Source: Flavobacteriaceae bacterium
Lineage (GTDB): Bacteria; Bacteroidota; Bacteroidia; Flavobacteriales; Flavobacteriaceae
DNA length: 64,000 nt
Assembly: GCA_016744415.1 (NCBI GenBank)
Contig: JADGEL010000001.1
Coordinates: 124,001-188,000, forward strand
Direction of reading: 5' to 3'
The notes under the pieces are model-generated. The model worked only from the letters and a program-made list of their open reading frames with translations, made no database searches and was not told where the DNA came from. This document shows positions 27,847 to 37,853 of this stretch, in pieces. The position numbers were made by a program, and so were the translations under genes. Within the stretch, counting starts at the first letter, position 1; every line of letters starts with the position of its first letter.

Positions 27847-30800
27847 TTAATCCTTTGATCCTCGCCCTGGTGTATACGGTGCTCCAGAATTTACAAGTTT
27901 TTCTTCTAATTGTTTTAAATCAACATTATAAATAGCTTCAACCTTTTGTTTGATTGCAGTAATTTTAACTTTGGCAATTGAATAGCTATCTCTATGTGTT
28001 TGTGTAGGTGTTGAAGTAGAATATTTTTGCTCGTAACTTATGTTTCCAATTCTTGCCGCTGGGCTTCGAGGTTGACTAATGTCTAATTTCTTTTTTAAAC
28101 GGTCTCCATAAAGAGATATGCTAATATTCTTAAGCTTATTTTCAATATCTAACACATCTTTAGATAGCTCTTCAAAAGGAAGTTCAGATCGTTTAATCGC
28201 AGATTTTATATATTTTAATTTAGTATTTGTTTCGCTAATAATCTCCTGACATGCCTGTAAATTAGCTTCAAGTTGCGATACCTGTTTTTGGAATGCAACT
28301 TTCTCTGCTCTGTCTTCAGCTGGCATCACAGTATTTTCTAAACCAATTACATTGAATGAAACTGGACTTACCAATGCACTTAGCTCTCCATCCTTATATA
28401 ATCCCATTTCAACTGTATACTTTCCTGGTTGTGCCAATGTTCCTTCATCAATTGTGCTCCAAGGATTATAAAACGAAGCAGTACTTAAATCTATAGGAGT
28501 TTGAAGCGTGTATCTTAAATCCCAATGAAAACGTTGTAAACCTTCTATTGGTTTTTTAAACTCTTTTTTGACAACTTCTCCTTTATCATTTTTAATTGTA
28601 AACACTAATGTTTGCTCATTCTCTTCCCTTTCTGCTTTTAAACTTTCATAATCTGGATAAACAGCGTCTTCTCTATTTTTAATGAGTTCTTTTTCTTTAT
28701 CTGTTCTGTTTTCTTTTAAAGATTTGTAAGTTTCATTATAATAATAAGTAATCATTGCCTCTGGTCCAAGGTTTGGTGCTGTATAAAAATTATCTCCTTG
28801 AAAAGATTTTCCAGGTAGCCCTAATGGAAGACTCTTTTCCCAAGATAGAGCATCACGAATTGGGTAGATTTTAGCTACTTCTACAGGTTTTTTATTTTCA
28901 ACAACTCTCAATGAAGAGTAATCATCCAATACATAAAACCCTCTTCCAAAAGTACCAAGAACTAAGTCATTCTCTCTTTCCTGAATAGCAATATCTCTTA
29001 CTGCTATTGTTGGCACTCCATTGGATAGTTGTTTCCAACGTTGCCCTTTATTTGGAGAAAAGAAAACTCCAAATTCTGTCCCGCAAAATAGTAATCCACT
29101 ATCAATATGATCTTCTTCAATCGAATATATACTTCCTCTTTCTGGTAAGTTGCTACTTATTGAAGTCCATGATTTACCTTTATCATTTGATTTGAATATG
29201 TAAGGTTTAAAATCACCATATTTATGATGATTAAATGCTACATACATAACATTTACATCGTGTTTAGAAAGGTATACACTATTAACATATGATTGATTTG
29301 GAGCACCTGAAATAGACTTTACTTTTCGCCAAGTATTTCCTCCGTCTTCAGTGATTTGAATTAGCCCATCATCTGTACCAATTGCAATTAGATTTTCGTC
29401 AATAGGAGATTCGGACAATGCCACAATACTCCCATAAAGTGATGTTGATCCATTTTTGGCAACAGCATCAATACTAACAATACGATCATAAACTTTTAGT
29501 GTATTTCTGTCTATTTGTTGTGTTAGGTCATCACTAATAACCTCCCAGCTATTACCATAATCATTGGAACGGAATACTTTGTTTCCTGCAAAATAAAGTC
29601 GCCCTGAAGCATGTTTACTAATTGCTAGAGGAGAGTCCCAGTTAAATCGATAGGTGTTTTCATTTTCTCTTTCACTAGGCTGAATCCCTATAATTTCTCC
29701 ACTCTTTTTGTCGTAACGAACTAAAAATCCATTTTGTGATTGAGCATATACAATGTTAGGATTTTCAGGGTCAATTTGAGATTCAAATCCGTCACCTCCA
29801 TTTGTAATAAACCAATCAAAGTTAGTTATTCCGTGCCCTGTAAGAACTCTTGATGGTCCGCCAAGACTAAAATTATCTTGAGTACCACCATAGACATTGT
29901 AAAATGGATAGTCATTATCAACAGCCACTTTATAAAACTGAGTTACAGGAATATTTTCTTTAAAGTCCCAGTTTTTTGCCGCATCAAATGTTTCATACAT
30001 TCCACCATCACATCCTACCAACCAATGCTTGTTATTATTTGGGTTAATCCACATACAATGATTATCAACATGCTTATAGTCTTCACCAACTTTAGTAAAT
30101 GTTTTTCCTCCATCATGACTAACAGACATCCATGTATCCATTGAGTAAACTGTATTTTCTTCAACAGGATCAGCAATTATTTCTTGATAGTAATTTCCAC
30201 TAGTTTTATGACTTCCTCTTTTTTCCCAACTAGCACCTCTGTTTGTAGATGCAAAAAACCCTCCTTTACCATCAGCAGCTTCTACAATTGCATAAATTAT
30301 TTCAGGATTTACAGGTGAAATAGCTAAACCTATTCGCCCCAATTCTGTAGTTGGTAATCCTGTATTAATTTTAGTCCATGTATTTCCTCCATCTGTACTT
30401 TTGTGCATTCCAGATCCTGGACCACCACCTACATAAGTAAATACATGCCTTCTTCTTTGAAAAGTTGATGCATATAATACATCAGGGTTTCTTGGATCCA
30501 TCTGTACATCATTAACTCCCGTATGTTCATCAACAGTTAAAACAGCTTCCCAAGTTTTACCACCGTCAGTTGTTTTATATAACCCTCTATCTCCACCTTT
30601 ACTCCATAATGGGCCAATAGCAGCAACATAAACAACATCAGAGTTTTCAGGATGAACAATAATTCGCCCTATATGTTCTGACATTTTCAAGCCCATATTG
30701 TTCCATGTCTTTCCTCCATCAATAGATTTGTAAATTCCATCACCATAAGATACAGAACGCTGATTGTTATTTTCACCAGTACCTACCCAAACCACATTAG

Positions 30801-31122
30801 AATTGTTTGGATCTATAGTGATACATCCAATAGAGTAAGATCCTTCATTATCAAACACAGGAATAAATTCTAAACCAGAATTGATTGTTTTCCACACACC
30901 ACCAGCTGATGATGCCACATAATATTCAAATGGATTATTAGGATTTACAGCAACATCTGAAATTCTACCAGAAGTTAATGAAGGGCCAATACTTCTCCAT
31001 GAGAGTCCTTCAATTTTAATTTCGTCGAGTGGTTGTTTAGTCTCTTTTTTAGATTTTTGAGCTTGAATAAATTGTGTGCTTAATAGTAAGATTATAAAAG
31101 CGAAACTGATTGATTTTTTCAT
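27847..31122 (-). CDS. Secreted BNR/VPS10-like beta-propeller protein
   Basis: A 1091-residue exported protein with signal peptide 1-21. Residues about 40-760 hold many Asp-box/BNR repeats of the form S-x-D-x-G-x-x-W (KSIDGGKTWNN, KTTDGGKTWEA, KSTDGGNTWTK, ITEDGGNTWRK), which fold into large sortilin/VPS10-type beta-propellers. The remaining 330 residues are helical and of unknown role. Databases usually label such proteins as glycosyl hydrolase or sialidase-like, but no catalytic residues are evident. Possibly a large extracellular binding or scaffold protein. Transcribed alone. Confidence 0.8.
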   Translation of the reverse strand: MKKSISFAFIILLLSTQFIQAQKSKKETKQPLDEIKIEGLSWRSIGPSLTSGRISDVAVNPNNPFEYYVASSAGGVWKTINSGLEFIPVFDNEGSYSIGCITIDPNNSNVVWVGTGENNNQRSVSYGDGIYKSIDGGKTWNNMGLKMSEHIGRIIVHPENSDVVYVAAIGPLWSKGGDRGLYKTTDGGKTWEAVLTVDEHTGVNDVQMDPRNPDVLYASTFQRRRHVFTYVGGGPGSGMHKSTDGGNTWTKINTGLPTTELGRIGLAISPVNPEIIYAIVEAADGKGGFFASTNRGASWEKRGSHKTSGNYYQEIIADPVEENTVYSMDTWMSVSHDGGKTFTKVGEDYKHVDNHCMWINPNNNKHWLVGCDGGMYETFDAAKNWDFKENIPVTQFYKVAVDNDYPFYNVYGGTQDNFSLGGPSRVLTGHGITNFDWFITNGGDGFESQIDPENPNIVYAQSQNGFLVRYDKKSGEIIGIQPSERENENTYRFNWDSPLAISKHASGRLYFAGNKVFRSNDYGNSWEVISDDLTQQIDRNTLKVYDRIVSIDAVAKNGSTSLYGSIVALSESPIDENLIAIGTDDGLIQITEDGGNTWRKVKSISGAPNQSYVNSVYLSKHDVNVMYVAFNHHKYGDFKPYIFKSNDKGKSWTSISSNLPERGSIYSIEEDHIDSGLLFCGTEFGVFFSPNKGQRWKQLSNGVPTIAVRDIAIQERENDLVLGTFGRGFYVLDDYSSLRVVENKKPVEVAKIYPIRDALSWEKSLPLGLPGKSFQGDNFYTAPNLGPEAMITYYYNETYKSLKENRTDKEKELIKNREDAVYPDYESLKAEREENEQTLVFTIKNDKGEVVKKEFKKPIEGLQRFHWDLRYTLQTPIDLSTASFYNPWSTIDEGTLAQPGKYTVEMGLYKDGELSALVSPVSFNVIGLENTVMPAEDRAEKVAFQKQVSQLEANLQACQEIISETNTKLKYIKSAIKRSELPFEELSKDVLDIENKLKNISISLYGDRLKKKLDISQPRSPAARIGNISYEQKYSTSTPTQTHRDSYSIAKVKITAIKQKVEAIYNVDLKQLEEKLVNSGAPYTPGRGSKD

Positions 31123-31417
31123 GATGAAGATATTTATTTTCAGACGAAAGGTACTGCTTTTTATGATATAAAATACTCAATGTTATATTAGAAATAAATC
31201 AAAATTAAAGAGTTTTTAATACACTAACAAAAAGGATATTAGCTCTTTTTCTAACATAAGAATAATAACACAAATGATTAAATTTTAAGGTAAATAGCAC
31301 TTCCGAATGATAATCATATTCTTTAAACAATAGTAATTGAGAAAAAGCATTTAGAAATTTCTAAGTATTGAAGAAATCATAAATTTACTTGAATTAGATT
31401 TGCTTAAATTTATAATG
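31123..31417. other. Intergenic region between BNR protein and Crp regulator genes
   Basis: A stretch of 295 bases between two minus-strand genes. I see a near-match -7 box (TACCTTTC, minus, about 31146-31153) for the BNR gene but no convincing gene, repeat or terminator. Confidence 0.3.
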
Positions 31418-32035
31418 TTAATATATTTCTATATTTTGAGAATGTTGTTTAATCTTACCTTCATTCTCCAGTTTTTTCATCACTCTGCTAATTACTTCTC
31501 TTGCTGTTCCCAATTCATTGGCAATTTGCCGATGAGATATTTTAATAGGATTTTGTTGTGTAACTTTTTTCTTTTCAAGCAAGAAATCATACAATCGTTT
31601 ATCCATTTTATTAAACAGCACATGGTTGATAGTTTCTAACAATTCTGAATAACGCAAATTGTATTGTTGATAAAAAAGTTGATTAATACTAGGAAATTGA
31701 TCTATCCATTTAATCACTTTATCAACAGGCATCAATAAAATTTTAGAATCTTCTTCGGTTATTGCATACACTTTACTTGGGTCATTTTTTAAACTCGAAG
31801 CAAAAGACATCACACAACTTTCATTGGGTTGGATGTAATAAAGCAATAAATCTTTTTCATTAAAGTTTGAAAACACTTTCACCAAACCTTCCAAAACAAT
31901 CGGGATTACTTTTACATATTGACCTTCTCTTAAAATTTCTGTGTCTTTCGGAATATCTATTACTTGAGAAGATGCCATAACTTTTTCTCTTAATTCTGGA
32001 CTTAAAAATGAAAGTGATTTTTCTAAATCTGACAT
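31418..32035 (-). CDS. Crp/Fnr family transcriptional regulator
   Basis: A 205-residue regulator with an N-terminal cyclic-nucleotide-binding-like beta roll (about 20-120: DTEILREGQYVKVIPIVLEG) and a C-terminal winged helix (about 150-200: ISHRQIANELGTAREVISRVM). No four-cysteine FNR cluster is visible. It lies downstream of two YeeE/YedE sulfur-transport-like genes transcribed the same way, so it may control sulfur or redox functions; that link is contextual. A TAnnTTTG box lies 30 bases upstream. Confidence 0.85.
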   Translation of the reverse strand: MSDLEKSLSFLSPELREKVMASSQVIDIPKDTEILREGQYVKVIPIVLEGLVKVFSNFNEKDLLLYYIQPNESCVMSFASSLKNDPSKVYAITEEDSKILLMPVDKVIKWIDQFPSINQLFYQQYNLRYSELLETINHVLFNKMDKRLYDFLLEKKKVTQQNPIKISHRQIANELGTAREVISRVMKKLENEGKIKQHSQNIEIY

Positions 32036-32064
32036 ATCAAATGACTTAGGTTTTATGATGTAAA

Positions 32065-32072
32065 CAAATATA
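32065..32072 (-). promoter_or_regulatory. -7 box of the Crp/Fnr gene
   Basis: TATATTTG on the minus strand, exact TAnnTTTG, 29 bases before the start codon. This gives the regulator its own promoter downstream of the YeeE terminator. Confidence 0.5.
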
Positions 32073-32158
32073 GCAAATCCTATCTAGATCTTGCTTATCA
32101 ATTGGTCAGGTTCATTATGGATGATTGATACTTCTCATCGCAAAGTCAGAAACAAAAA

Positions 32159-32184
32159 AACATCCAATAAAAATATTGGATGTT
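32159..32184 (-). terminator. Terminator after the YeeE/YedE pair
   Basis: AACATCCAAT and ATTGGATGTT pair perfectly over a six-base loop; on the minus strand the stem is followed by TTTTT. It lies 30 bases after the stop of the second YeeE-type gene. Confidence 0.8.
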
Positions 32185-32213
32185 CTTGATTAAAATTATT
32201 GTACTGTCTATTT

Positions 32214-32627
32214 TTAATGAGGCAATGATTTTCTAAAAACTCCATAAGCAAAAGTTCCTAACAAGGCTGCACCAATAAATACAATAAAAATGGTATATCC
32301 TGAGCCCACCAATACAAACATCATCCCTGAGCAAACACCTGTAAGTGCCCAACCCATTCCGAAGATGATTCCACCTAAAATATAACGCCACCACTCGTGG
32401 CTTTTGTCATTAAACTTTACAGTTTCGCCATGAACTGCTTTAATTTTTCCTTTTTTAAATAATTGGGTAATAATAATACCTGTAATAACTCCAGTTATTA
32501 TAATTCCGTACATATGAAATGACTGAAAATGGAACATTTCAATAATTCTAAATGTTGATACTGCTTCTAGTTTCCACATACCGAAACCAAATAAAAAGCC
32601 AATGATTATATATTTGAATAATTTCAT
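32214..32627 (-). CDS. YeeE/YedE-type membrane protein (DUF6691-like half)
   Basis: A 137-residue integral membrane protein with four predicted helices. GMGWALTGVCSGMMFVLVGSG contains the Cys-containing GxCxG motif of sulfur-transport YeeE/YedE proteins. It follows the larger partner by 11 bases. The pair together equals one full-length YeeE (thiosulfate/sulfur carrier permease). Function inferred from family and pairing. Confidence 0.8.
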   Translation of the reverse strand: MKLFKYIIIGFLFGFGMWKLEAVSTFRIIEMFHFQSFHMYGIIITGVITGIIITQLFKKGKIKAVHGETVKFNDKSHEWWRYILGGIIFGMGWALTGVCSGMMFVLVGSGYTIFIVFIGAALLGTFAYGVFRKSLPH

Positions 32628-32638
32628 TTTTTAAAATT

Positions 32639-33283
32639 TTAAATAGTGATTCGTAAAATACAGGGAAGTATGAGCCATGTCATTATTAAACCACCTACAA
32701 AAAATCCGACAACTGCTACAAGTGATGGTAATTGCATATTTGCAATTCCAGAAATAGCATGACCTGATGTACACCCACCAGCATATCTTGCTCCAAATCC
32801 TACTAAGAAACCACCACCAACAATAATAATTAATCCTCTTACAGAAAATAGTGAGCCCCATGAATAAAGATCCCAGAATTCTGGTATTCCCGAACCTAAA
32901 ACTAAATCTTTTCCGGGTACAATATGAACATTATCTTGGGTAAGTAACTGCTCTCCAGAAATATCGTTCAAAGTGTTGATTGCTGCTTGTGATATATGAG
33001 CCAACCCGTCTCCTCCAAAGTAGTTTGCTGCAATATAACCGCCAAACATAGCGCCAAGAGCAACCATTAAATTCCATCCTTGTTTTCCCCAATCAAATTC
33101 AAAAAAATCTGAATATTTACCAGCACCATCAGCGGCACACATAGTTCTTAAATTGGCTGATAAACCAAAGTCTTTATTAAACTTTAACAGTAAAAAAAGG
33201 GTTGTACCTATGGTAACCCCTCCCATCCACCATGGCCAAGGTTGGCTGATGAATTCTTGTACTTGCACTAAGGTTTCATTCAT
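32639..33283 (-). CDS. YeeE/YedE family sulfur transport protein
   Basis: A 214-residue membrane protein with about five helices. The motif GARYAGGCTSGHAISG (about 164-179) has the conserved Cys that handles sulfur species in YeeE/YedE permeases. A second motif with Cys lies near residue 49 (MCAADG). First gene of the pair; an exact TAATTTTG box (33300-33307, minus) lies 16 bases upstream of its ATG. The ligand is unproven; thiosulfate is the best precedent. Confidence 0.85.
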   Translation of the reverse strand: MNETLVQVQEFISQPWPWWMGGVTIGTTLFLLLKFNKDFGLSANLRTMCAADGAGKYSDFFEFDWGKQGWNLMVALGAMFGGYIAANYFGGDGLAHISQAAINTLNDISGEQLLTQDNVHIVPGKDLVLGSGIPEFWDLYSWGSLFSVRGLIIIVGGGFLVGFGARYAGGCTSGHAISGIANMQLPSLVAVVGFFVGGLIMTWLILPCILRITI

Positions 33284-33299
33284 GATATTTATTTGTTAG

Positions 33300-33307
33300 C
33301 AAAATTA
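33300..33307 (-). promoter_or_regulatory. -7 box of the YeeE/YedE pair
   Basis: TAATTTTG on the minus strand matches TAnnTTTG and lies 16 bases upstream of the start codon of the first YeeE-type gene. Confidence 0.5.
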
Positions 33308-33339
33308 GTGGTTATTAATCCTTTATAAAATGATTTTTG

Positions 33340-34845
33340 TCATTTCTTATTTTTTAATTGTTTTATTTTGATGTTGAACGCTGCAAAGATTAAAGTCATA
33401 AATGGACTTAACCAATTGAATATTGCAAAAACTGCATAGTCTGCAACCGATACGCCTAAGACTCCTGATTGGTATGCTCCACAGGTATTCCACGGCACCA
33501 GTACCGAAGTTACTGTACCTGAATCTTCTAAGGTTCTACTTAAATTTTCTGGTGCTAATCCTTTATCTTGAAATGCTTTTGCATACATTTTACCTGGAAC
33601 TACAATTGCTAAATATTGGTCTGATGCTGTAAAGTTTAATCCTATACAGGTAAAAACGGTACTTGCAAACAATCCGAAAACAGAATGAAATAAGTTTAGC
33701 ATAAATGCAGAAATTCTTGCCAAGGCACCGATAGCATCCATTACTCCTCCAAAAACCATGGCACAAATAATCAGCCAAATAGTACCCAACATACTGCTCA
33801 TACCTCCAGCTGTAAATAAATCTACTAAAGCTTCGTTTTCTGTTGCTATGGCAACATCAACCGTTAATGCATTCATAACTCCTTTATAAGCAGGTTTAAA
33901 TGTTAATGCATCAACTCCTGCAACTTGAGCAACAACTTCTGGTTGAAAAACCAATGCAAAAACACCTCCTAATAGAGCGCCTATTAAAAGAGCAATAAGA
34001 GGAGAAGTCTTTTTTATAATTAAAGCAATTACAGTAATTGGCACTAAAAATAACCACCAATTAATATTAAAAGTTAATTTAATATCAGCTAACATTTGTG
34101 AAGTATCTGCAGAGCCCGTTGTGTCTAATGTGAATCCAAGAATTATAAAAAAAAGCAATGAGATTAATATTGTTGGTACCGTCGTAAATGCCATATACTT
34201 AATGTGTGTAAACAACTCAGCTCCTGCCATTGCTGGCGCTAAATTTGTAGTGTCAGACATTGGCGACATTTTATCTCCAAAATATGCTCCAGATAAAACT
34301 GCTCCTGCAGTCATCCCCATCGGGATTCCGAGTACGTTTCCAATTCCGATTAAAGCAATTCCTACGGTTGCCGAAGTGGTCCAAGAACTTCCTGTTGCAA
34401 TTGATATAATTGCACAAATCACTAAAGTGGCTGGTAAAAATATGGTGGGGTTCAAAATTTCTAATCCGTAATAAATCATTGCTGGAATAACACCACTGAT
34501 TAACCAAGTTCCTGCCAAAGCACCAACCATTAATAATATTAAAATGGCTCCGGTGGTAGATTTTACATTTTCGGCAACCTCTTCTATCATCGTTTCATAA
34601 GATACATTATTTCTAAATCCTACGATAGCTGCAACAGCGGCTCCCATTAATAACATGAATTGGTTTGAGCCGCTCAGCGCATCATCACCAAAAACAAAAA
34701 CATTGTATGCCAACATCGCCACTAAGGCTATTACAGGAATCATAGCTTCCCACATGCTTAATTCTTTATTTACAAGAATTGTTTGATCGGGGTGATTATC
34801 GTCTGTATGAATTTTAATTTCTTCGAGATTGTCTTTATTTGACAT
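33340..34845 (-). CDS. nhaC: Na+/H+ antiporter, NhaC family
   Basis: A 501-residue antiporter with about twelve membrane helices. Segments such as ATGSSWTTSATVGIALIGIG, SGAYFGDKMSPMSDTTNLAPA and the C-terminal LNFTASDQYLAIVVPGKMY are typical of NhaC. The frame is open back to an upstream ATG at 34914, but the segment before MSNKDN carries no family similarity and part of it lies in the terminator region of yceI, so the start at 34845 is preferred. It exchanges cytoplasmic sodium for protons, consistent with a marine or saline habitat. Confidence 0.88.
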   Translation of the reverse strand: MSNKDNLEEIKIHTDDNHPDQTILVNKELSMWEAMIPVIALVAMLAYNVFVFGDDALSGSNQFMLLMGAAVAAIVGFRNNVSYETMIEEVAENVKSTTGAILILLMVGALAGTWLISGVIPAMIYYGLEILNPTIFLPATLVICAIISIATGSSWTTSATVGIALIGIGNVLGIPMGMTAGAVLSGAYFGDKMSPMSDTTNLAPAMAGAELFTHIKYMAFTTVPTILISLLFFIILGFTLDTTGSADTSQMLADIKLTFNINWWLFLVPITVIALIIKKTSPLIALLIGALLGGVFALVFQPEVVAQVAGVDALTFKPAYKGVMNALTVDVAIATENEALVDLFTAGGMSSMLGTIWLIICAMVFGGVMDAIGALARISAFMLNLFHSVFGLFASTVFTCIGLNFTASDQYLAIVVPGKMYAKAFQDKGLAPENLSRTLEDSGTVTSVLVPWNTCGAYQSGVLGVSVADYAVFAIFNWLSPFMTLIFAAFNIKIKQLKNKK

Positions 34846-34904
34846 AGTGTAGTTTGGTTGGTTTTTTAAACGCAACAATTTACAGCTTTTTTGAAAACAA
34901 AAAA

Positions 34905-34932
34905 AAGTCTGCAACTTTTCAGCTACAGACTT
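34905..34932 (-). terminator. Terminator of the YceI gene
   Basis: AAGTCTG and CAGACTT form a 7-bp stem; on the minus strand it runs into a T tract of about eight bases. It is 51 bases after the yceI stop and before the antiporter start. Confidence 0.75.
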
Positions 34933-34982
34933 CCATTTGGGGTTACTCTTCTATTTTAAAAATGAAGATAAAACAGCCGCCT

Positions 34983-35621
34983 TTATTTCTTAGTTTTAAC
35001 TACAAAAGAAATTTCAAAATCATCATTAATGAATTTATCTTTTAAATCGTTAAAGAAAGATTTAGAGCCATATTTTACATTAAAATCTGCTCTATTAATA
35101 GTAAAGACTTCACTCGTAAAAATTGTTGCTCCTTTATCTGAAGATAAACTTGCAGGAAATGTTATATTCTTTGTCGCATCTTTGATGGTTAAATTACCAC
35201 TTACATTCAATTTTCCTGCTACTTCTTTAACCTCAGTTATTTTGAATTTTGCTGTTGGATATTTTTCTACATCAAAAAAATCAGCTGATTTTAAATGTCC
35301 TACTAATTTTGCATTGTATTCACTATCAGCTTCCATATCTGTATTTACAATTGCGTCCATATCAAAAGTAAAAGAACCTCCAACTAATTTTCCTTCTTCT
35401 AAACTAATTGCTCCTTCTGAGATTCCAATAGTACCTGAATGCTCTCCGGTTGGCTTAAAACCTCTCCAGTTTACAATTGAGTTTTCAACATCAACTGTTA
35501 ATGGTTTTACTAGTGTTCTATTTACTGCCATAACTTCTGACACTTCTACCTTGTTGTTAACTTCTTTTTTACATGATACCGTTGCAAAAACAACAGCTAC
35601 TACTAATATTATTTTTTTCAT
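34983..35621 (-). CDS. YceI family periplasmic lipoprotein
   Basis: A 212-residue protein with a lipoprotein signal (FATVSCKKE, Cys near 17). The YceI fold, a lipocalin-like barrel that binds isoprenoid-type lipids in other bacteria, is shown by VNWRGFKPTGEHSGTIG, FTFDMDAI, VGHLKSADFFDVEKYPTAKF and the final DFEISFVVKTKK. An exact TACATTTG box at 35648-35655 (minus) starts transcription about 20 bases upstream of the ATG. Confidence 0.88.
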   Translation of the reverse strand: MKKIILVVAVVFATVSCKKEVNNKVEVSEVMAVNRTLVKPLTVDVENSIVNWRGFKPTGEHSGTIGISEGAISLEEGKLVGGSFTFDMDAIVNTDMEADSEYNAKLVGHLKSADFFDVEKYPTAKFKITEVKEVAGKLNVSGNLTIKDATKNITFPASLSSDKGATIFTSEVFTINRADFNVKYGSKSFFNDLKDKFINDDFEISFVVKTKK

Positions 35622-35647
35622 TGTGTATATTTTAATTAATTATGGTG

Positions 35648-35655
35648 CAAATGTA
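35648..35655 (-). promoter_or_regulatory. -7 box of the YceI gene
   Basis: TACATTTG on the minus strand, an exact TAnnTTTG, 26 bases before the start codon. Confidence 0.5.
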
Positions 35656-35745
35656 AATAGAATGTTTTTATTTACCTAGGAAATTAATTTTTATTTTCCA
35701 TGGAATATATTTTGAAGGTATACTAAAATTTTAAAACAAGATTAA

Positions 35746-37791
35746 TTATTCTTCTGATCGAATCAATACAATCTTTTCAGTTTGTTTGGCAACTAATTCT
35801 TTAAACAGCCCTTTTAATTCTGAATAGTAAGTTGCAGATACAACGCCAGAATTAATTTCAAATAACGAAGTCACTTGTATTTTATTTCCAGACATTTTAA
35901 CTGAATAAATAAATTTTCCTAAATCATCTCTTAAACCAATTGCGACTTCTTCTGGAACAGATTCTACATTATAGCCATCTGGAATGGTAATAGATGTAAC
36001 AATTTTATCTTGCCATGGTGTGCCGAAATCAACAGGGTATTCTCTACTCTCTAATTTAAATGGGTTTTCATCTGTTGCTAAAAATAATAGCGGAGTTATA
36101 TACATTTTATCAGCAATCAATTCAACCCCATCCTCTTTTTCAAATTTATACATCTCTACAACTGGCTTTAATAAATTATCAACATTTGATGCTCGAAAAT
36201 TTAAAATTTCAATGTCATCATTTTCAGCCTCAATATCACTTATCAAATCATCTTCATCTTTATCTCCTTTTTTATTACGATAGTTTATAGCCATTAAATT
36301 ACTATATTTAGTTCTATTCATTCCCTCAATTAATCCTTCTGCATCAATTTTATAAGATAAATTAGAATCTTGACTGGCAACAGTAAGAGAACTTAAGTCT
36401 ACAAAATCAATGGTTTTATCTTCTCTAATTATTGCACCATTCCAATTAATTGTACGAAGTGGTAAAACATTGGGCATACTATATTTTTCTGATGCATCTA
36501 GCAACACTTTTCCTTGAGCAGTCTCAACCACAGCTATCACATAATTAAACCCAGAACGCGTTGGGAAAGTTGGCACACCGTTAGATCGTGTACTTACCAA
36601 AACTGGGTTTGCATTTAAACCCAATTCGCGTAATACAGCCACCAAGGTTAAATTGATATCGCCAATATTACCAGACCCTTCTTTAAATGCTTTCCGTAAT
36701 CCTTTTTCTGGATACTTACCGTAATAGTCATTCCATTTAATTTTACTTTTTACATAATCCAGCGCTCCATAAATTTTAGCATTTGGTGTTGTTAAATTGG
36801 CTTTCATTATTGCCATATCATCTTTTAAATGACTTGTCTTTTGTAGCTCTGCCCCAAAATTTGGGTTGTCATAAATTGTTTCTGCAACATCTTCCCAAGT
36901 TTGCGCATAATATTGAGGTATCTCATTAGGCCACTCTACAGATGCTAATTCATAGTCAATTGCTGCCTTGTAATTACCTGCGTAATTAATAAATGGTTCT
37001 TTTACAAATGCAGGGATATTTTCTTCACTTATTGTAGTAATATTAATAGTATAATCTACCTTGCTAGTTGAATAATTAGCTTTGGATCTATAATCTCGTA
37101 TACCATCTACATTATATGATTTTGATTTATTTAAAAAGTTAATACTCTTACGTTTTTTACTATTTGCTGAATTAATATTTAAATACCCTATATGCTTTAC
37201 AGCATACTTAAAGTATTCAGGAACCTCAATACTTATCTCTAATTTTCTTATAGGGATATCATATTGCAACACTACATTATCTATACTTCTATAGGGTGAT
37301 GTCAAAATATATTTCCATTCAATAACACATCCTTCTACAAGATTTGGCATGGTGAATTTCTTTTGACTCCAATACTTGTTTTTTTCCTCTTTAAAAACAT
37401 CTTTTTTACCTAAATCAAAAGATTTCACTTTCCCCGCTACTAAATGATATGTTTGTGCATCTTTAATTTTTACCGATTCTGAATCTCCAGAATCTGGATC
37501 ATAATATGCAATCATTTTAGTTGCCCATTCATATCCCTCTTTATCATATATTTTAATTCGTTCATGAACTTCTGTTTCTAACATAAAGCCCTTGCCTTGA
37601 ACATAGTTAAAACTGGTTTTTCTTTTTTTATACAAAACCGCTGCATGCGCTGATGAATCTAAAGGATATATTTTCTCAGCTAATTCTTCTTTTGATACTT
37701 TTCCGAATTTGTAGTTTTGAGAAAATCCTGTTTGCAAAAACAAAAGCGTGACAAATACTACTAGGGCTGTTTTAATCTGATTGTGTTTCAT
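35746..37791 (-). CDS. DUF3857 / transglutaminase-like protein lacking the catalytic Cys
   Basis: A 681-residue exported protein (signal peptide 1-24, ends GFSQ). DUF3857 covers about 55-235, the transglutaminase-like core about 325-425, then a beta-rich C-terminal domain. In the core the expected G-D-C is replaced: the segment reads GSGNIGDINLTLVAVLREL, with no Cys, and the position of the active-site His reads SGFNYVIAVVE. It is therefore probably not an active enzyme. It lies directly after a paralogue that keeps both residues. Confidence 0.8.
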   Translation of the reverse strand: MKHNQIKTALVVFVTLLFLQTGFSQNYKFGKVSKEELAEKIYPLDSSAHAAVLYKKRKTSFNYVQGKGFMLETEVHERIKIYDKEGYEWATKMIAYYDPDSGDSESVKIKDAQTYHLVAGKVKSFDLGKKDVFKEEKNKYWSQKKFTMPNLVEGCVIEWKYILTSPYRSIDNVVLQYDIPIRKLEISIEVPEYFKYAVKHIGYLNINSANSKKRKSINFLNKSKSYNVDGIRDYRSKANYSTSKVDYTINITTISEENIPAFVKEPFINYAGNYKAAIDYELASVEWPNEIPQYYAQTWEDVAETIYDNPNFGAELQKTSHLKDDMAIMKANLTTPNAKIYGALDYVKSKIKWNDYYGKYPEKGLRKAFKEGSGNIGDINLTLVAVLRELGLNANPVLVSTRSNGVPTFPTRSGFNYVIAVVETAQGKVLLDASEKYSMPNVLPLRTINWNGAIIREDKTIDFVDLSSLTVASQDSNLSYKIDAEGLIEGMNRTKYSNLMAINYRNKKGDKDEDDLISDIEAENDDIEILNFRASNVDNLLKPVVEMYKFEKEDGVELIADKMYITPLLFLATDENPFKLESREYPVDFGTPWQDKIVTSITIPDGYNVESVPEEVAIGLRDDLGKFIYSVKMSGNKIQVTSLFEINSGVVSATYYSELKGLFKELVAKQTEKIVLIRSEE

Positions 37792-37853
37792 CGAATTTGG
37801 TTGTTAATTAATGGTTTTTTGGTTTTGGGTCCTTTATACTTGAGAAGAGCTAT

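Noticed and set aside
35029-35679. 216-residue plus-strand ORF antisense to the YceI gene
   Set aside because: It is a frame shadow of a well-supported gene, without its own promoter or family motifs.
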